From Flavobacteriales bacterium (GTDB taxonomy: Bacteria > Bacteroidota > Bacteroidia > Flavobacteriales_D > Crocinitomicaceae), in assembly GCA_947497485.1 (NCBI GenBank), contig CANMHB010000002.1, positions 221,859 through 285,858 on the forward strand: DNA of 64,000 nucleotides, read 5' to 3'. This document shows, piece by piece, positions 26,030 to 37,000 of this stretch (within the stretch, counting starts at the first letter, position 1; the number at the start of each line of letters is the position of its first letter). The position numbers and the translations under genes were made by a program. The notes under the pieces were generated by a model. It was not told the origin of the DNA, did no database searches, and saw only the letters and a program-made list of their open reading frames with translations.

Positions 26030-26926
26030 TTATTTCATTAATTCATTTATAACTTCCGTATTTCTATCAAACACATACACAAATTGTATGATTGGTAGAT
26101 AAACAAATGAAGCGAACATAAGTTTACGAGCATCTGCAGTTTCACAACTCGTAAATAATCGATAAGCATAGACGAAGAAACCTATTCCAAGAATTGACGC
26201 TACGATTAAGGTTATTTCTCCCGCCCAACCTAGCAACCAAGGAACCAAGCTGAAAGGGATTAACGCCAAAGAATAGAGCATGATCTGAAAAGCAGATTGT
26301 TTCGATTTTCCTGTTTTTGAGGGGAGAAGTGAAAAACCCGCAGATTTGTAATCATCATACAAAACCCAAGCGATAGCCCAAAAGTGAGGGAATTGCCAGG
26401 TAAATTGGACGAAAAACAAAATGCCTGGAAGAAAACCAAACTTATCTGTGGCAGCTATTGCGCCCAAAAAAGGAGGAATTGCACCAGGAAAAGCACCAAC
26501 AAAAACAGCCCAAGGGCTTACGCGCTTCATTGGGGTGTATATAAAAACATACGAGACAAATGCTAAAAGCCCAAGTGCGGCACTTTGCCAATTTATCAAA
26601 TAGAGTAAAATGCTTCCAACGACTAGAGAAAAAGCGCAAACGAGGTATGCTTCCCTTAATGACATCCAGCCTCTTGGTAAAGGCCTATTTTGTGTGCGCT
26701 TCATAATGATATCCAAGTCTTTCTCCCAAATTTGATTGGCGCCATTTGATGCAGCGGTAACAAGCGTTCCGCCCACCATTAAATAAAATATTTCAAGAAG
26801 ATTTGATCCTCCGGCAAAAAGATAACCAGAGAGCGCTGAAAGAATTACCAAAAATGACAAGCGAAACTTGGTAAAAACCAAATATATTTTAAACTTGGTT
26901 GGTTTTTGAATTTCAGCGTCTGACAT
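26030..26926 (-). CDS. cyoE: protoheme IX farnesyltransferase (heme O synthase)
   Basis: 298 residues from the ATG at 26926; a longer start at 26953 adds a poor leader, and a -7-like TAAATTTG on the minus strand lies between (26933-26940). It is a UbiA-family polytopic enzyme with ASNGANQIWEKDLDIIMKRT, the first Asp-rich prenyl-binding motif, NRPLPRG, and YTPMKRVSPWAVFVGAFPGAIPPFLG. It farnesylates heme B to heme O. It is the first gene of the oxidase assembly run on this strand. Divergent from 27040. Confidence 0.93.
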   Translation of the reverse strand: MSDAEIQKPTKFKIYLVFTKFRLSFLVILSALSGYLFAGGSNLLEIFYLMVGGTLVTAASNGANQIWEKDLDIIMKRTQNRPLPRGWMSLREAYLVCAFSLVVGSILLYLINWQSAALGLLAFVSYVFIYTPMKRVSPWAVFVGAFPGAIPPFLGAIAATDKFGFLPGILFFVQFTWQFPHFWAIAWVLYDDYKSAGFSLLPSKTGKSKQSAFQIMLYSLALIPFSLVPWLLGWAGEITLIVASILGIGFFVYAYRLFTSCETADARKLMFASFVYLPIIQFVYVFDRNTEVINELMK

Positions 26927-27039
26927 TATTCGCAAATTTACAAAGAAATACAAGTTTATGGGTGTTCACCTTTAATTTTGAACATAAAATTCCGACAACT
27001 GCTTCAATCTAATTATCTTTATCAACCAAAATTAATTTT

Positions 27040-27816
27040 ATGTACGACAATTTAATCGTTGAGAAAAAAGAGCACATTGCTTATATCATTATTAATCGGC
27101 CAAATCAATTGAATGCGCTGAATAAGGCTACAATTCTAGAATTGCATAATGCACTTAGTGATGCCGATGAGGACAAAAATATAGGTGTAATTATCTTAAC
27201 TGGTAGCGGAGAAAAATCTTTTGTTGCTGGCGCGGACATTAAAGAATTTGCTGATTTTTCAATTTCGCAAGGAGGAGAGCTGGCTATGAATGGACAGAAA
27301 ACCCTGTTTACTTTTTTAGAAAACCTTGGCACCCCAGTAATAGCCGCTGTAAACGGTTTTGCTCTCGGCGGAGGGCTAGAGCTTGCAATGTCAGCTCACA
27401 TTCGTGTTGCGTCTAGTAATGCAAGAATGGGATTACCTGAAGTTTCACTCGGTGTAATTCCCGGTTATGGAGGAACACAGCGTTTACCTCAGCTTGTAGG
27501 AAAAGGAAAAGCGAACGAACTTATTTTCACAGCAGGAATGATTAAAGCAGACGAAGCATTGCAATGGGGTTTGGTGAATTACGTTGTCGAGCCAACAGAA
27601 CTTATGTCAAAGTGTGAGGAAATTGCCAATAAAATTCTTCCAAATTCCCCAATGGCTATTCGGTCTGCAATTGCAGCAGTGAATGCCGGATTTGAAAACG
27701 GAGTAAATGGTTTTGAAAAGGAAATTGAAGAATTTGGTAAATGTTTTGGAACTTCTGAATTTAAAGAGGGTACAACGGCTTTTTTAGAAAAAAGAAAACC
27801 AAATTTTAGGGGATAA
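27040..27816 (+). CDS. enoyl-CoA hydratase
   Basis: 258 residues of the crotonase family. The oxyanion-hole and CoA motif is SFVAGADIKEFADF. NGFALGGGLELAMSAHIRVAS leads to the catalytic Glu in LPEVSLGVIPGYGGTQRLP. The second catalytic Glu is probably in GLELAM. It hydrates trans-2-enoyl-CoA in beta-oxidation. The stop is directly followed by the next gene's ATG with no spacer. Confidence 0.9.
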   Translation: MYDNLIVEKKEHIAYIIINRPNQLNALNKATILELHNALSDADEDKNIGVIILTGSGEKSFVAGADIKEFADFSISQGGELAMNGQKTLFTFLENLGTPVIAAVNGFALGGGLELAMSAHIRVASSNARMGLPEVSLGVIPGYGGTQRLPQLVGKGKANELIFTAGMIKADEALQWGLVNYVVEPTELMSKCEEIANKILPNSPMAIRSAIAAVNAGFENGVNGFEKEIEEFGKCFGTSEFKEGTTAFLEKRKPNFRG

Positions 27817-29271
27817 ATGTCAAATCCCATTAAGCGATTATTAGGTCAAACCGCCATCTATGGACTTTCTTCCATTATAGGAAGATTGTTGAACTACTTA
27901 TTAGTTCCACTTTACACCTATGTTTTTGCTGATCCAGCGGATTATGGAGTTGTTTCAGAGCTTTATGCTTGGGTGGCTTTCCTGATTGTATTGCTAACCT
28001 TTGGAATGGAAACCGCTTATTTTCGTTTTTTACAAGAAACGGATGACAAAGAAACGACGTTTTCAACAGCTTTTTTCACTGTCGGTGGTGTTTGTGTCCT
28101 GTTTTTCGCGTCATTGATGTGGTTTAACAACGACATTGAACGTTTAATCATTTTAGATGGGCATAACGAGTACATCATTCTTCTTGGTGCAATCGTTTGC
28201 ATTGATGCCATTACTGCTTTGCCTCTCGCTAGATTACGCGCAGAAGAAAAAGCTGCTCAGTTTGCTGGAATTCAGTTTGCATCGATTGGTGTAAACATTC
28301 TATTGAACATGGTATTCATGTTATATTTGTTCGATAAGTCAAGGCCAGAAGAAGGTGTTCTTTTTATCCTTGCCGCTAATCTATGTGCCTCACTGGTCAA
28401 GCCGCTTTTGCTATATAATTCATTTCGCCAAATAAAACTTCAAATCAATTGGACACTATTCAAAACGATGCTGATTTATGCTGCTCCATTGGTAATCGCC
28501 GGTTTTGCAGGAATTATAAACGAAACACTCGATCGAATTTTATTGAAACAAATTATTTACGATCCAAACAACCCGAGTTCCTTTCACGAAGCCGTTGCAC
28601 AAGTTGGAATTTACAGCGCGTGTTATAAACTAGCAATGCTTGTGACCATTCTTCTTCAAGCATATCGCTATGCTGCTGAGCCTTTTTTCTTTGCTCAAAT
28701 GAAAAATGAAGACCGCAATAAAGTTTATGTAAATGTGATGAATTTATTCATTGCTGTCGTTTGTTTGGTGTTTTTAGTTGTTTCATTGAACATTGATATT
28801 TTTAAACATTTTATTCGAAATGAAAGTTATTGGGCCGGGCTAGCTGTGGTTCCAATTTTATTAATGGCAAATGTTTTTTTGGGAATTTATTACAATCAAA
28901 GTGTTTGGTATAAACTGAGTGGAAAAACGCAGTTTGGAGCTTATATCGCACTAATTGGAGCAATTATCACCGTGGTTATTAATATTTTATTCATTCCAAC
29001 TTATGGTTATATGGCGAGCGCGTGGGCCACATTGATTGTTTACTTCGTTCAAATGATGTTATCTTACTTTTTAGGACAACGATTTTACACCATTCCATAC
29101 AACCAAAAAAAGTTCTTTTTATACATCGGATTATCCATCGGACTCTATTTCTTGGGAAGTTCGATTCAAACAAGTTCAGCAGTCTTCAACTTTTTCGTTC
29201 ATAATTTATTGATCGCATCCTTTATATTCATTGCTTACATCCTTGAAAGAAAAGCACTTATCAAAAGTTAA
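27817..29271 (+). CDS. polysaccharide flippase (MATE/Wzx-like)
   Basis: 484 residues with about 14 hydrophobic helices, characteristic of the MOP superfamily. It opens with KRLLGQTAIYGLSSIIGRLL and LLVPLYTYVFADPADYGVVS, typical of lipopolysaccharide/oligosaccharide flippases. LILLKQIIY- and LAMLVTILLQAYRYAAEPFFF-type segments lie in the middle. It probably flips lipid-linked sugars across the inner membrane. No glycosyltransferases adjoin it. It is co-oriented and adjacent to the enoyl-CoA hydratase. Confidence 0.85.
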   Translation: MSNPIKRLLGQTAIYGLSSIIGRLLNYLLVPLYTYVFADPADYGVVSELYAWVAFLIVLLTFGMETAYFRFLQETDDKETTFSTAFFTVGGVCVLFFASLMWFNNDIERLIILDGHNEYIILLGAIVCIDAITALPLARLRAEEKAAQFAGIQFASIGVNILLNMVFMLYLFDKSRPEEGVLFILAANLCASLVKPLLLYNSFRQIKLQINWTLFKTMLIYAAPLVIAGFAGIINETLDRILLKQIIYDPNNPSSFHEAVAQVGIYSACYKLAMLVTILLQAYRYAAEPFFFAQMKNEDRNKVYVNVMNLFIAVVCLVFLVVSLNIDIFKHFIRNESYWAGLAVVPILLMANVFLGIYYNQSVWYKLSGKTQFGAYIALIGAIITVVINILFIPTYGYMASAWATLIVYFVQMMLSYFLGQRFYTIPYNQKKFFLYIGLSIGLYFLGSSIQTSSAVFNFFVHNLLIASFIFIAYILERKALIKS

Positions 29272-29310
29272 ATGTTTACATAATAATCGAACTATTTGTA
29301 TGGTTTTATG

Positions 29311-29338
29311 TTTGTTTAGTTAGTTTGGCTTAATTTTG
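29311..29338 (+). promoter_or_regulatory. probable dxs promoter
   Basis: TAATTTTG at 29331-29338 matches the -7 consensus TAnnTTTG, with TTTG at 29311-29314 upstream (spacer 16, shorter than the usual 19-21). It lies 16 bp ahead of the dxs ATG. Confidence 0.4.
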
Positions 29339-29354
29339 ATCAACTTTTTAGAAC

Positions 29355-31307
29355 ATGCAGTATAAAGCAGGACCCCATTTATCTCAAATCAACCTTCCGA
29401 AAGATCTTCGTGAAAAGTTTAAAGTTGATGATTTACCGCAAATTTCAACTGAACTTCGCGACTATATTGTGGATGTAATCTCTGAAATCGGAAATAGTCA
29501 TTTCGGCGCTAGTTTGGGTGTTGTTGAGTTAACTGTTGCTTTGCATTATGTTTTTAATACGCCAGAAGACCAATTAGTTTGGGACGTTGGGCATCAAGCT
29601 TATGGACATAAAATATTAACAGGAAGGAGAGAACGTTTTCATACAAATCGTTTAAAGGGAGGAATTTCTGGATTTCCAAAACGATCTGAAAGCGAATATG
29701 ACACATTTGGTGTGGGTCACTCATCCACTTCGATATCTGCAGCGCTTGGAATGGCTGTTGCAAACCGTTATCTCGGAGATCACAAAAAACAACACATCGC
29801 TGTAATTGGCGATGGGGCAATGACTGCCGGATTAGCTTTTGAGGGAATGAATCACGCGGGCTTTGAAAAAGATGCTAATTTATTGGTTATTCTAAACGAC
29901 AATTGCATGTCGATTGACCCAAATGTTGGTGCATTAAAAGAGTATCTTACGGATATAACAACTTCGCATACCTACAACAAAGTCAAGGATGAGGTTTGGA
30001 AACTTCTTGGTAAGGTTTCAAAATTTGGACCGGATGCCCAAACAATTGCTTCAAAAGTCTCGAATGCGCTAAAAGGAAGTTTATTGAAACAAAGTAATTT
30101 GTTTGAAGCATTAAATTTTAGGTATTTCGGTCCGGTAGATGGACACGATGTGATTGGTTTGGCAAAAGTTCTTGAGGATTTAAAAGATATTCCCGGGCCT
30201 AAAATTCTTCATTGTCTTACAAAAAAAGGTGCAGGCTATAAATTTTCAGAAGAAGGAAATCCTACAAAATGGCATGCTCCTGGTGTTTTTAATAAAGAAA
30301 CGGGAGAAATTGTTAAAATCGTTCCGAAATCGCCTCAGCCACCAAAATACCAAGATGTATTTGGACACACCATTGTCGAGTTGGCAGAGAAGAATGAAAA
30401 AATCATGGGTATCACGCCTGCGATGCCTTCTGGTTGCTCCTTGAATATTATGATGCAAGCTATGCCTGATCGAAGTTTTGATGTTGGTATTGCTGAGCAA
30501 CATGCTGTTACTTTTAGCGCTGGATTAGCAACTCAAGGATTGGTTCCGTTTTGTAATATTTATTCTTCGTTTATGCAACGCGCCTATGATCAGGTGTTGC
30601 ATGATGTTGCGCTTCAAAATCTAAATGTAGTTTTCTGCCTTGACCGTGGGGGGCTTGTAGGTGCGGATGGTGCCACGCATCATGGAGCATATGATTTAGC
30701 CTACATGCGCATGATTCCAAACATGATTGTTTCTGCACCAATGAACGAGGAAGAGCTTCGAAATTTGATGTATACCGCGCAACTGGAAAACCAAGGTCCT
30801 TTCTCAATTCGATACCCTCGCGGAAATGGTGTAATGACAGAATGGAAAAAACCATTTAAAGAAATAAAAATTGGTACTGGACGTAAGGTGACAAGTGGTA
30901 ATGATATTGCTATATTAACCATTGGCCATCCTGGAAATTTTGCACAAGAGGCAATTGCAGAACTTAATACGAGCGGTGTTTCTGTTGCTCATTATGATAT
31001 GCGCTTTGTAAAACCAATAGATGAGCTGCTTTTGCACGAGGTATTCTCAAAATTCAAACGCGTGATAACAATTGAGGATGGTTGTTTGATGGGTGGATTT
31101 GGATCAGCGGTGATTGAGTTTATGGCAGATCAAGGTTATGTGGCTGAAATTACACGACTTGGAATACCAGATGAATATATCCACCACGGCACACAAGAAG
31201 AACTTTGGGCAGATTGCGGATTCGATAAAAATGCAATTGTGAAAACCATTAAAAAGATGTTTTCAATCTCCACTATTGAAAAAAACCAATCCGAAGAAGC
31301 TGTATAA
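29355..31307 (+). CDS. dxs: 1-deoxy-D-xylulose-5-phosphate synthase
   Basis: 650 residues, full length. The thiamine diphosphate motif is IGDGAMTAGLAFEGMNHAG ending in NDNCMSI. The N-terminal half also shows WDVGHQAYGHKILTGRR and FGVGHSSTS. The transketolase pyrimidine domain has GIAEQHAVTFSAGLA, and the C-terminal domain has RYPRG and DMRFVKPID. It makes DXP from pyruvate and glyceraldehyde 3-phosphate, entering the MEP isoprenoid pathway; ispD of the same pathway lies at 40694. Confidence 0.95.
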   Translation: MQYKAGPHLSQINLPKDLREKFKVDDLPQISTELRDYIVDVISEIGNSHFGASLGVVELTVALHYVFNTPEDQLVWDVGHQAYGHKILTGRRERFHTNRLKGGISGFPKRSESEYDTFGVGHSSTSISAALGMAVANRYLGDHKKQHIAVIGDGAMTAGLAFEGMNHAGFEKDANLLVILNDNCMSIDPNVGALKEYLTDITTSHTYNKVKDEVWKLLGKVSKFGPDAQTIASKVSNALKGSLLKQSNLFEALNFRYFGPVDGHDVIGLAKVLEDLKDIPGPKILHCLTKKGAGYKFSEEGNPTKWHAPGVFNKETGEIVKIVPKSPQPPKYQDVFGHTIVELAEKNEKIMGITPAMPSGCSLNIMMQAMPDRSFDVGIAEQHAVTFSAGLATQGLVPFCNIYSSFMQRAYDQVLHDVALQNLNVVFCLDRGGLVGADGATHHGAYDLAYMRMIPNMIVSAPMNEEELRNLMYTAQLENQGPFSIRYPRGNGVMTEWKKPFKEIKIGTGRKVTSGNDIAILTIGHPGNFAQEAIAELNTSGVSVAHYDMRFVKPIDELLLHEVFSKFKRVITIEDGCLMGGFGSAVIEFMADQGYVAEITRLGIPDEYIHHGTQEELWADCGFDKNAIVKTIKKMFSISTIEKNQSEEAV

Positions 31308-31313
31308 CTTTAC

Positions 31314-31340
31314 AAATTATTGTACTTTAGACAATAATTT
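31314..31340 (+). promoter_or_regulatory. 10-bp inverted repeat between dxs and the sugar transporter
   Basis: aaattattgt (31314-31323) and acaataattt (31331-31340) are perfect inverted repeats around a 7-nt spacer, followed by a short AT-rich T-run. It could be a weak terminator of dxs or an operator for the downstream transporter. The AT-richness makes a chance match possible. Confidence 0.35.
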
Positions 31341-31355
31341 AATTTTTAAAGTGAT

Positions 31356-32813
31356 ATGCCGGCAACTACAGAACCCTTTTTAGATCAATTAAATTCCAAT
31401 TCCGAAGGGAACCTCAAACCAAAAGTTGGGGCGTTAATAACGCTAATCAGTATCTTTTTCTTTTGGGGATTTGTCGCGGCAAGTAACGACATTTTAATTC
31501 CAGTTTTCAAAAAAGCACTTAATTTATCGCAGTTTCAGTCTCAACTAATTTCTTTTGCTTTTTATGTTGCATATACCGTTGGTTCAATACTTTATTTTGT
31601 TATTTCCTCTCTTTTAAAGAAGGATATTTTAAATGCTATTGGTTACCGAAACGGACTCGCGCTTGGTTTGGTAATTTCAGCAATTGGCACCTTATTATTC
31701 ATTCCCGCATCGAATAACGCTTCATTTGTATTGTTAATTTCCGGGTTATTCATTGTAGGATTAGGCTTTTCACTTCAACAAATTGCAGCGAATCCACTTG
31801 CGATTCAAATGGGCGATCCTTCGAAAGGAAATATTCGTTTAAGTTTAGCTGGTGGAATTAACAATGTAGGAACAACGATTGGCCCTGTAATCGTTTCGTT
31901 TGCTATTTTTGGTGGTCTTTCAAGCGGTGAAACTGCATTAAATTTAGAAGCCGTAAAGACGCCCTATTTAATCTTAGGTGCTGCATTTTTGTTGGCTGCA
32001 GTTGTTTTTAAACTATCAAATGTTCCAGACCACATTGGCGACCAGAAAGAAAAGAAGGAAGTCAGCATAATTCAAACGCTTCAATATCCTCAAGTTATGT
32101 TGGGAATGCTCGCCATTTTTCTATATGTAGGGGTAGAAGTTGCCACGGCTAGTAATCTTCCCGAATTTATGAAGCAAAAGTTAGGAACACCTGAAAATGC
32201 TGTTGCCCCATACGTTTCTTTATTCTGGGCGAGCTTAATGATTGGAAGGTGGACATCTGCAGCGGGTGTTTTTAATTTAAGTGAACAACTAAAATCATTG
32301 ATGGGCATTTTATTACCCTTTGTTGCTTTTGGCATCTTCTTACTAGTAAACTTTATTGCAGGATCTGATATTCAATCTTTTTATCCGTATTTGGGAATAG
32401 TAATCATTTTAATTATTGCAGATAAGTTAAGTAAGGGAAATCCTGCTAGTCAACTCCTTATATACTCTTTCTTGGGAATTATAGCGCTCATTATTGGGAT
32501 TTTCAGTAGCGGAATGATTAGCGTTTTTGCATTTATTTCTGTTGGATTATTTTGCAGTACCCTTTGGCCATGCATTTTCACCTTAGCAATAACAGGGTTG
32601 GGTGAGAAAACGAATACAGCGTCTAGCTTATTAATCATGATGATTATGGGCGGTGGATTTATTTCAACAGCACAAGGTGCTCTGGCATCAGACCAATTTC
32701 TTGGAATTCAACACTCCTATTGGGTTGGCGTATTATGTTTTATGTACCTTGCTTTTTTTGCTTATCGAATGAAAGATCTTCAAAAAATTGAGTCAAGTAA
32801 AGACGACCTGTGA
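31356..32813 (+). CDS. MFS sugar transporter (FucP/glucose-galactose type)
   Basis: 485 residues with 12 hydrophobic segments. It starts TLISIFFFWGFVAASNDILIPVFK, the FucP-family opening. LQQIAANPLAIQMGDP and LSLAGGINNVGTTIGP are signature loops of the fucose/glucose:galactose:H+ symporters. The substrate cannot be told from sequence. No catabolic genes adjoin it. Confidence 0.85.
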   Translation: MPATTEPFLDQLNSNSEGNLKPKVGALITLISIFFFWGFVAASNDILIPVFKKALNLSQFQSQLISFAFYVAYTVGSILYFVISSLLKKDILNAIGYRNGLALGLVISAIGTLLFIPASNNASFVLLISGLFIVGLGFSLQQIAANPLAIQMGDPSKGNIRLSLAGGINNVGTTIGPVIVSFAIFGGLSSGETALNLEAVKTPYLILGAAFLLAAVVFKLSNVPDHIGDQKEKKEVSIIQTLQYPQVMLGMLAIFLYVGVEVATASNLPEFMKQKLGTPENAVAPYVSLFWASLMIGRWTSAAGVFNLSEQLKSLMGILLPFVAFGIFLLVNFIAGSDIQSFYPYLGIVIILIIADKLSKGNPASQLLIYSFLGIIALIIGIFSSGMISVFAFISVGLFCSTLWPCIFTLAITGLGEKTNTASSLLIMMIMGGGFISTAQGALASDQFLGIQHSYWVGVLCFMYLAFFAYRMKDLQKIESSKDDL

Positions 32814-32838
32814 TTTTTAATATTTTATCCCTTATACC

Positions 32839-33204
32839 ATGAAAACAGTATTTCTAACTATTTTTTTATTTCTATTTGGAGCCTCATACTCACAAATAAG
32901 TGTTTTTGATGATGAAAGCAGTGTTATTTCTTACTTAGAAGGAAAGAAGTTTTATAATTCGGATAGCGGTCTTGAAATTGAATATGGATACATCTCAGCA
33001 TACAACACTTATGGAATTAAAGTTGTCAATAAAAATGGAGCGAAATTTAACTTTATCAATGTTGAAATTACGCCCTATGGTTCTTTTGCCGATTTATATG
33101 GAATGAGCCTTGATGACGGAAGTTCCTTTGGTTTTAGAGCTTACGCAAAAAAATTAGTTGTAGGGGCAGGACAAGACGGCGAACAAACCTTTTATTTAAA
33201 ATAG
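32839..33204 (+). CDS. small secreted protein, unknown function
   Basis: 121 residues with a signal peptide (MKTVFLTIFLFLFGASYSQ). The mature part starts VFDDESSVISYLEGKKFYN and then forms short beta strands. No family recognised. It lies 25 bp after the transporter and may be co-transcribed. Confidence 0.6.
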   Translation: MKTVFLTIFLFLFGASYSQISVFDDESSVISYLEGKKFYNSDSGLEIEYGYISAYNTYGIKVVNKNGAKFNFINVEITPYGSFADLYGMSLDDGSSFGFRAYAKKLVVGAGQDGEQTFYLK

Positions 33205-33263
33205 CCCTGAAAATGATTGTTTAGCTTATTACTATGGGATAGTTAATATCCTTAATCTTTAAG

Positions 33264-33932
33264 CTATATTTCCTTCACTTCCCCTTCAAGAACTTTCAAA
33301 ATACGGCCGGGAAATTTTTGAACCATCTGCATATCATGGGTTGCCATCAAAATGGCTGTGTTTTCTTCCTTGGCAACCGCTAGTAATAGCTGCATAATCT
33401 CTTCGGATGTTTCTGGATCTAAATTTCCAGTAGGTTCATCAGCTAGAATTAATTCAGGTTTATTTAATAATGCACGAGCGATTGAAACCCGCTGTTGCTC
33501 TCCACCAGATAAAGTGTGAGGCATTGAATTGGCTTTTTGCTCAACACCAACTAATTGAAGGCAGGATAATGCCCTTTTATGTATTAGTTCTTTGTCTGTC
33601 CATCCCGTTGCACCCAAAACAAAATACAAATTTCGAATTACGGTACGATCCATTAAAAGTTGAAAATCTTGAAAAACGATTCCTATCTTTCTTCTAAGGA
33701 AGGGCACCTCCTTTTTTGTTATTCGTCTGAGGTTATATCCTGCGACCATTCCTTCACCTTCCTTAAGATAAAGTTCTCCGTATATGGTTTTCAATAAACT
33801 ACTTTTTCCGCTACCCGTTTTACCAATTAAATAAGCAAATTCTGTAGACTCAAGGTCAAGCCACACATTTTTAAGTATGAGTTTATCTTGCTGATAAATT
33901 TGTGCGTTCGAGAGACTAATAACTTTTGACAC
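33264..33932 (-). CDS. ftsE: FtsE-type ABC transporter ATPase
   Basis: 222 residues from a GTG at 33932 (MSKVISLSNAQIYQQDKLIL aligns with flavobacterial FtsE starts); a GTG at 33956 is the alternative. Walker A is GKTGSGKS (37-44), the signature is LSGGEQQR, and Walker B runs into LADEPTGNLDPET. FtsE-like ATPases pair with FtsX to control cell-wall hydrolysis at division; ftsX is not in the window. A LolD/MacB-type ATPase is the alternative. Confidence 0.78.
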   Translation of the reverse strand: MSKVISLSNAQIYQQDKLILKNVWLDLESTEFAYLIGKTGSGKSSLLKTIYGELYLKEGEGMVAGYNLRRITKKEVPFLRRKIGIVFQDFQLLMDRTVIRNLYFVLGATGWTDKELIHKRALSCLQLVGVEQKANSMPHTLSGGEQQRVSIARALLNKPELILADEPTGNLDPETSEEIMQLLLAVAKEENTAILMATHDMQMVQKFPGRILKVLEGEVKEI

Positions 33933-34076
33933 GATATGTTTTTTGACAAATTTCACGAATCGTTTCTTTTTGATAAGTGTTCAAGTGATTTTTATCTTAA
34001 CAAAGACGGGTTTAAAACTTTTAATGAACAGGATTTTGTCTCAATACGAGGTATTTAATTTTACATACGTCAAACT

Positions 34077-37000
34077 ATGTTTAGAAGTATTATAATTTTT
34101 ATTTTTTCTGCTGCGCCATTTTTATTTTTCGCACAACAGACCGAAAAGCACACCGGAAATTATGTTGATTTCTATCGTGGAGAAGAGCTTTTTGAAAAAG
34201 CACAATATAGCGCTGCTAGAAAGGAGTTTCGGACATTCATTGAAAAAAACAAGAACGAAAACGACCCCCTTTACATTAAAGCTCTTTATTACGAAGGCAT
34301 ATCAGCCTTGGAGTTGTTTAATAACGATGCCATTCCATTATTAGAAGATTTCAACAAGCGATTTCCAGAAAATATTTATCGTTATCAAATTGGTTTTAGA
34401 ATAGGAAAATACTTTTTTCAAAAGGAAGACTTCGAAGGTGCTCAAAAGTGGCTTGAAAAAGTGCCCGTGAAAGAATTAGATTCGAGTCAACGAGATGAGT
34501 TGAATTTTAAATTAGGATATGCTTCCTATCAAAATGGAGATAAAGAAACGGCTTACAGCTCTTTTCGAGACTCAAAGGACGGTAAAAGTCAGTACGCTGC
34601 TCCTAGTTTGTATTTTTATTCACATTTGAGTTATTTAAAAAACTCACTTCAAGTTGCATTGGACGGGTTTTTAAGCTTGAGAAAAGATTCTACCTTTTGT
34701 GGGGTTGTTCCTTACTATATTGTTCAGATCTATCACAAACAAGCTCGCTATCAAGATGTTGTTGACTTTGCCCCAACTGTTTTAAGCTGTTCGTTTATAA
34801 ACAATGAATCAGACATTCAACATATCATCGGTAATTCACACTACAAACTTGGCAACTACGATAAATGCATCGGCTTTCTTGAGCAATATCAAACCAAACA
34901 AAAACCCTCTCGTGATGATGCTTATGAGCTAGGTTATGCCTATTATCAAACCAAAAACTATGAAAAAGCGATTCGCTCGTTTGATAAGGTTACTCGTGTT
35001 GATGATAGCCTTGGTCAAATCGCACTTTATCACATTGCAGAATGTTATCAAAATCTAGAGAAACTTCTACCCGCAAGAAGTGCTTTTGAAAGAGCCTCTG
35101 AAATGACTAAAATCCCAGAAATACAAGAAGATGCACTGTATAATTTTGCCGTAATTTCATTTAAAGTGGATATCAATCCATATGATGAATCCGTGCGAGC
35201 ATTTGAAAATTATCTCTTAAAATATCCCCACTCAAAAAGAAAGGAAGATGTTTTTCAGTATCTCGTTAATGTTTATACTTCCACGAGCAATTTTGCAAAA
35301 GCGCTTGAGTCTCTGGATAAGCTTCCTAATAAAGATGCACGATTAAAAAGGGTTTACCAAACTGTTGCCTTCAATTACGGTGTTGAATTGTTTCAAAAAA
35401 ACACCTACAACGACGCTTTAAACGCCTTCAAATTAGTTGATCGCTATCCGTTGGATCCAAAATTAGTCGCGTTGTCCAAATATTGGATTGCCGATATTCA
35501 CTTCCGAAACAATGAAATGTCAGATGCCATTGTGACCTATCGCGAGTTTATTAATTCGCCCGCTTCAGATGCTTTAGCAGAAAAAGTGGATGCCTATTAT
35601 AACATGGGTTATGCCCATCTTAAGAAAGAAGAAGTTGAAGAAGCAATTAAAATTTTTAGAATTTATCTTCAGTCAGATCCAAAAAATGCAGAAAAAAAAT
35701 TAGATGCAAACTTTCGCGTTGCAGATGGTTATTACACAACTGAAAAAAATGATTTAGCTATCCAATTTTATACTGAAGCTTTAAAAATGAACACGTCCTT
35801 AAATGATAAAGCACTTTACTATCTTGCTAAATCATACGGATACAACAATCAACCTCTCGAAAACATCAAAAACCTGACTGAATTAGTCACAAAATATAAG
35901 AAGTCTAAATATGTAATGAACGCAACATATGATCTCGGTCGGGCACATGTGGGGCAAGCAAATTATGATGAAGCTTTACAAATTTTTAAACAGTTTATCA
36001 TCGATTTTCCGAAATCCAGTTTACTGATTGACGCGCGTTTAAGCATCGCAGATTTACATTATAAAAAATGGGACTACAACCAAGCTGAAGCTGAATACCT
36101 TAAAATATTGAATGAATATGAGAAAGTTAGAGATGTTTGTGAGGAAACCGTAAAAGGTCTAATCGATGTTTACGCAGCCAAAAAACAACCAGAAAAAGCC
36201 TCTGAATTAGCCGACCGATATAGCTGTGCAAATATTTCTGCCGATGAAAAGGAAAACTTATTTTTCTCTCCGGCTTTTCAAAGTTACATGGACAGCACCT
36301 ATAGTGAAGCTATTTCAAAATTTGAAACATACTTATCTCGTTTCCCCGCTGGTCGTTTCGTAAATGAAACTTATTACTACCTAGGTAATTGTTATTTTAA
36401 ACAAAAGGACACCTTAAAAGCTGTTCAGAATTTCGAAAAGTACCTTGAAACGCCAGTTACCAATTTCTCAGAGTCTGCGGCTTCAAGAACTGCAGCATAT
36501 TATTATAATCATTCAGACTACATAAATGCATTGAAATATTATGAGCGGTTTGACCAATTGGCATCAAAACCGACAAACATCTTTAATGCTCGGCTTGGAG
36601 TAATGCGTTGTGCATATTTAACGGATGATTTCAATAAGGCGCTTTCCTATGCTAAATTTATTTTAGAGACACCATCAATTAACACCCAACAAAAAATAGA
36701 AGGGGAATACTCAAAGGGTATGTCTAATTTTAAACTGAATAATTACACAGAAGCAATTCCGTCTTTAGAGTGGTTAGTAAAAAACACTACAACAGCAATC
36801 GGTTCGGAGTCAAAATACACGCTTGCTGAAATCTACTTCAAACAAAGCCAATTTGGACAGGCTGATTCAGAAATTAAAGCCCTAATTAAAATGAAGCCTA
36901 GCTATAATTATTGGGTTGCAAAAGGATTGATTCTTCAAACACGGATTCACATTGTAAACGACGACCTTTTTCAGGCAGAACAAAACTTAAAATCGGTTAT

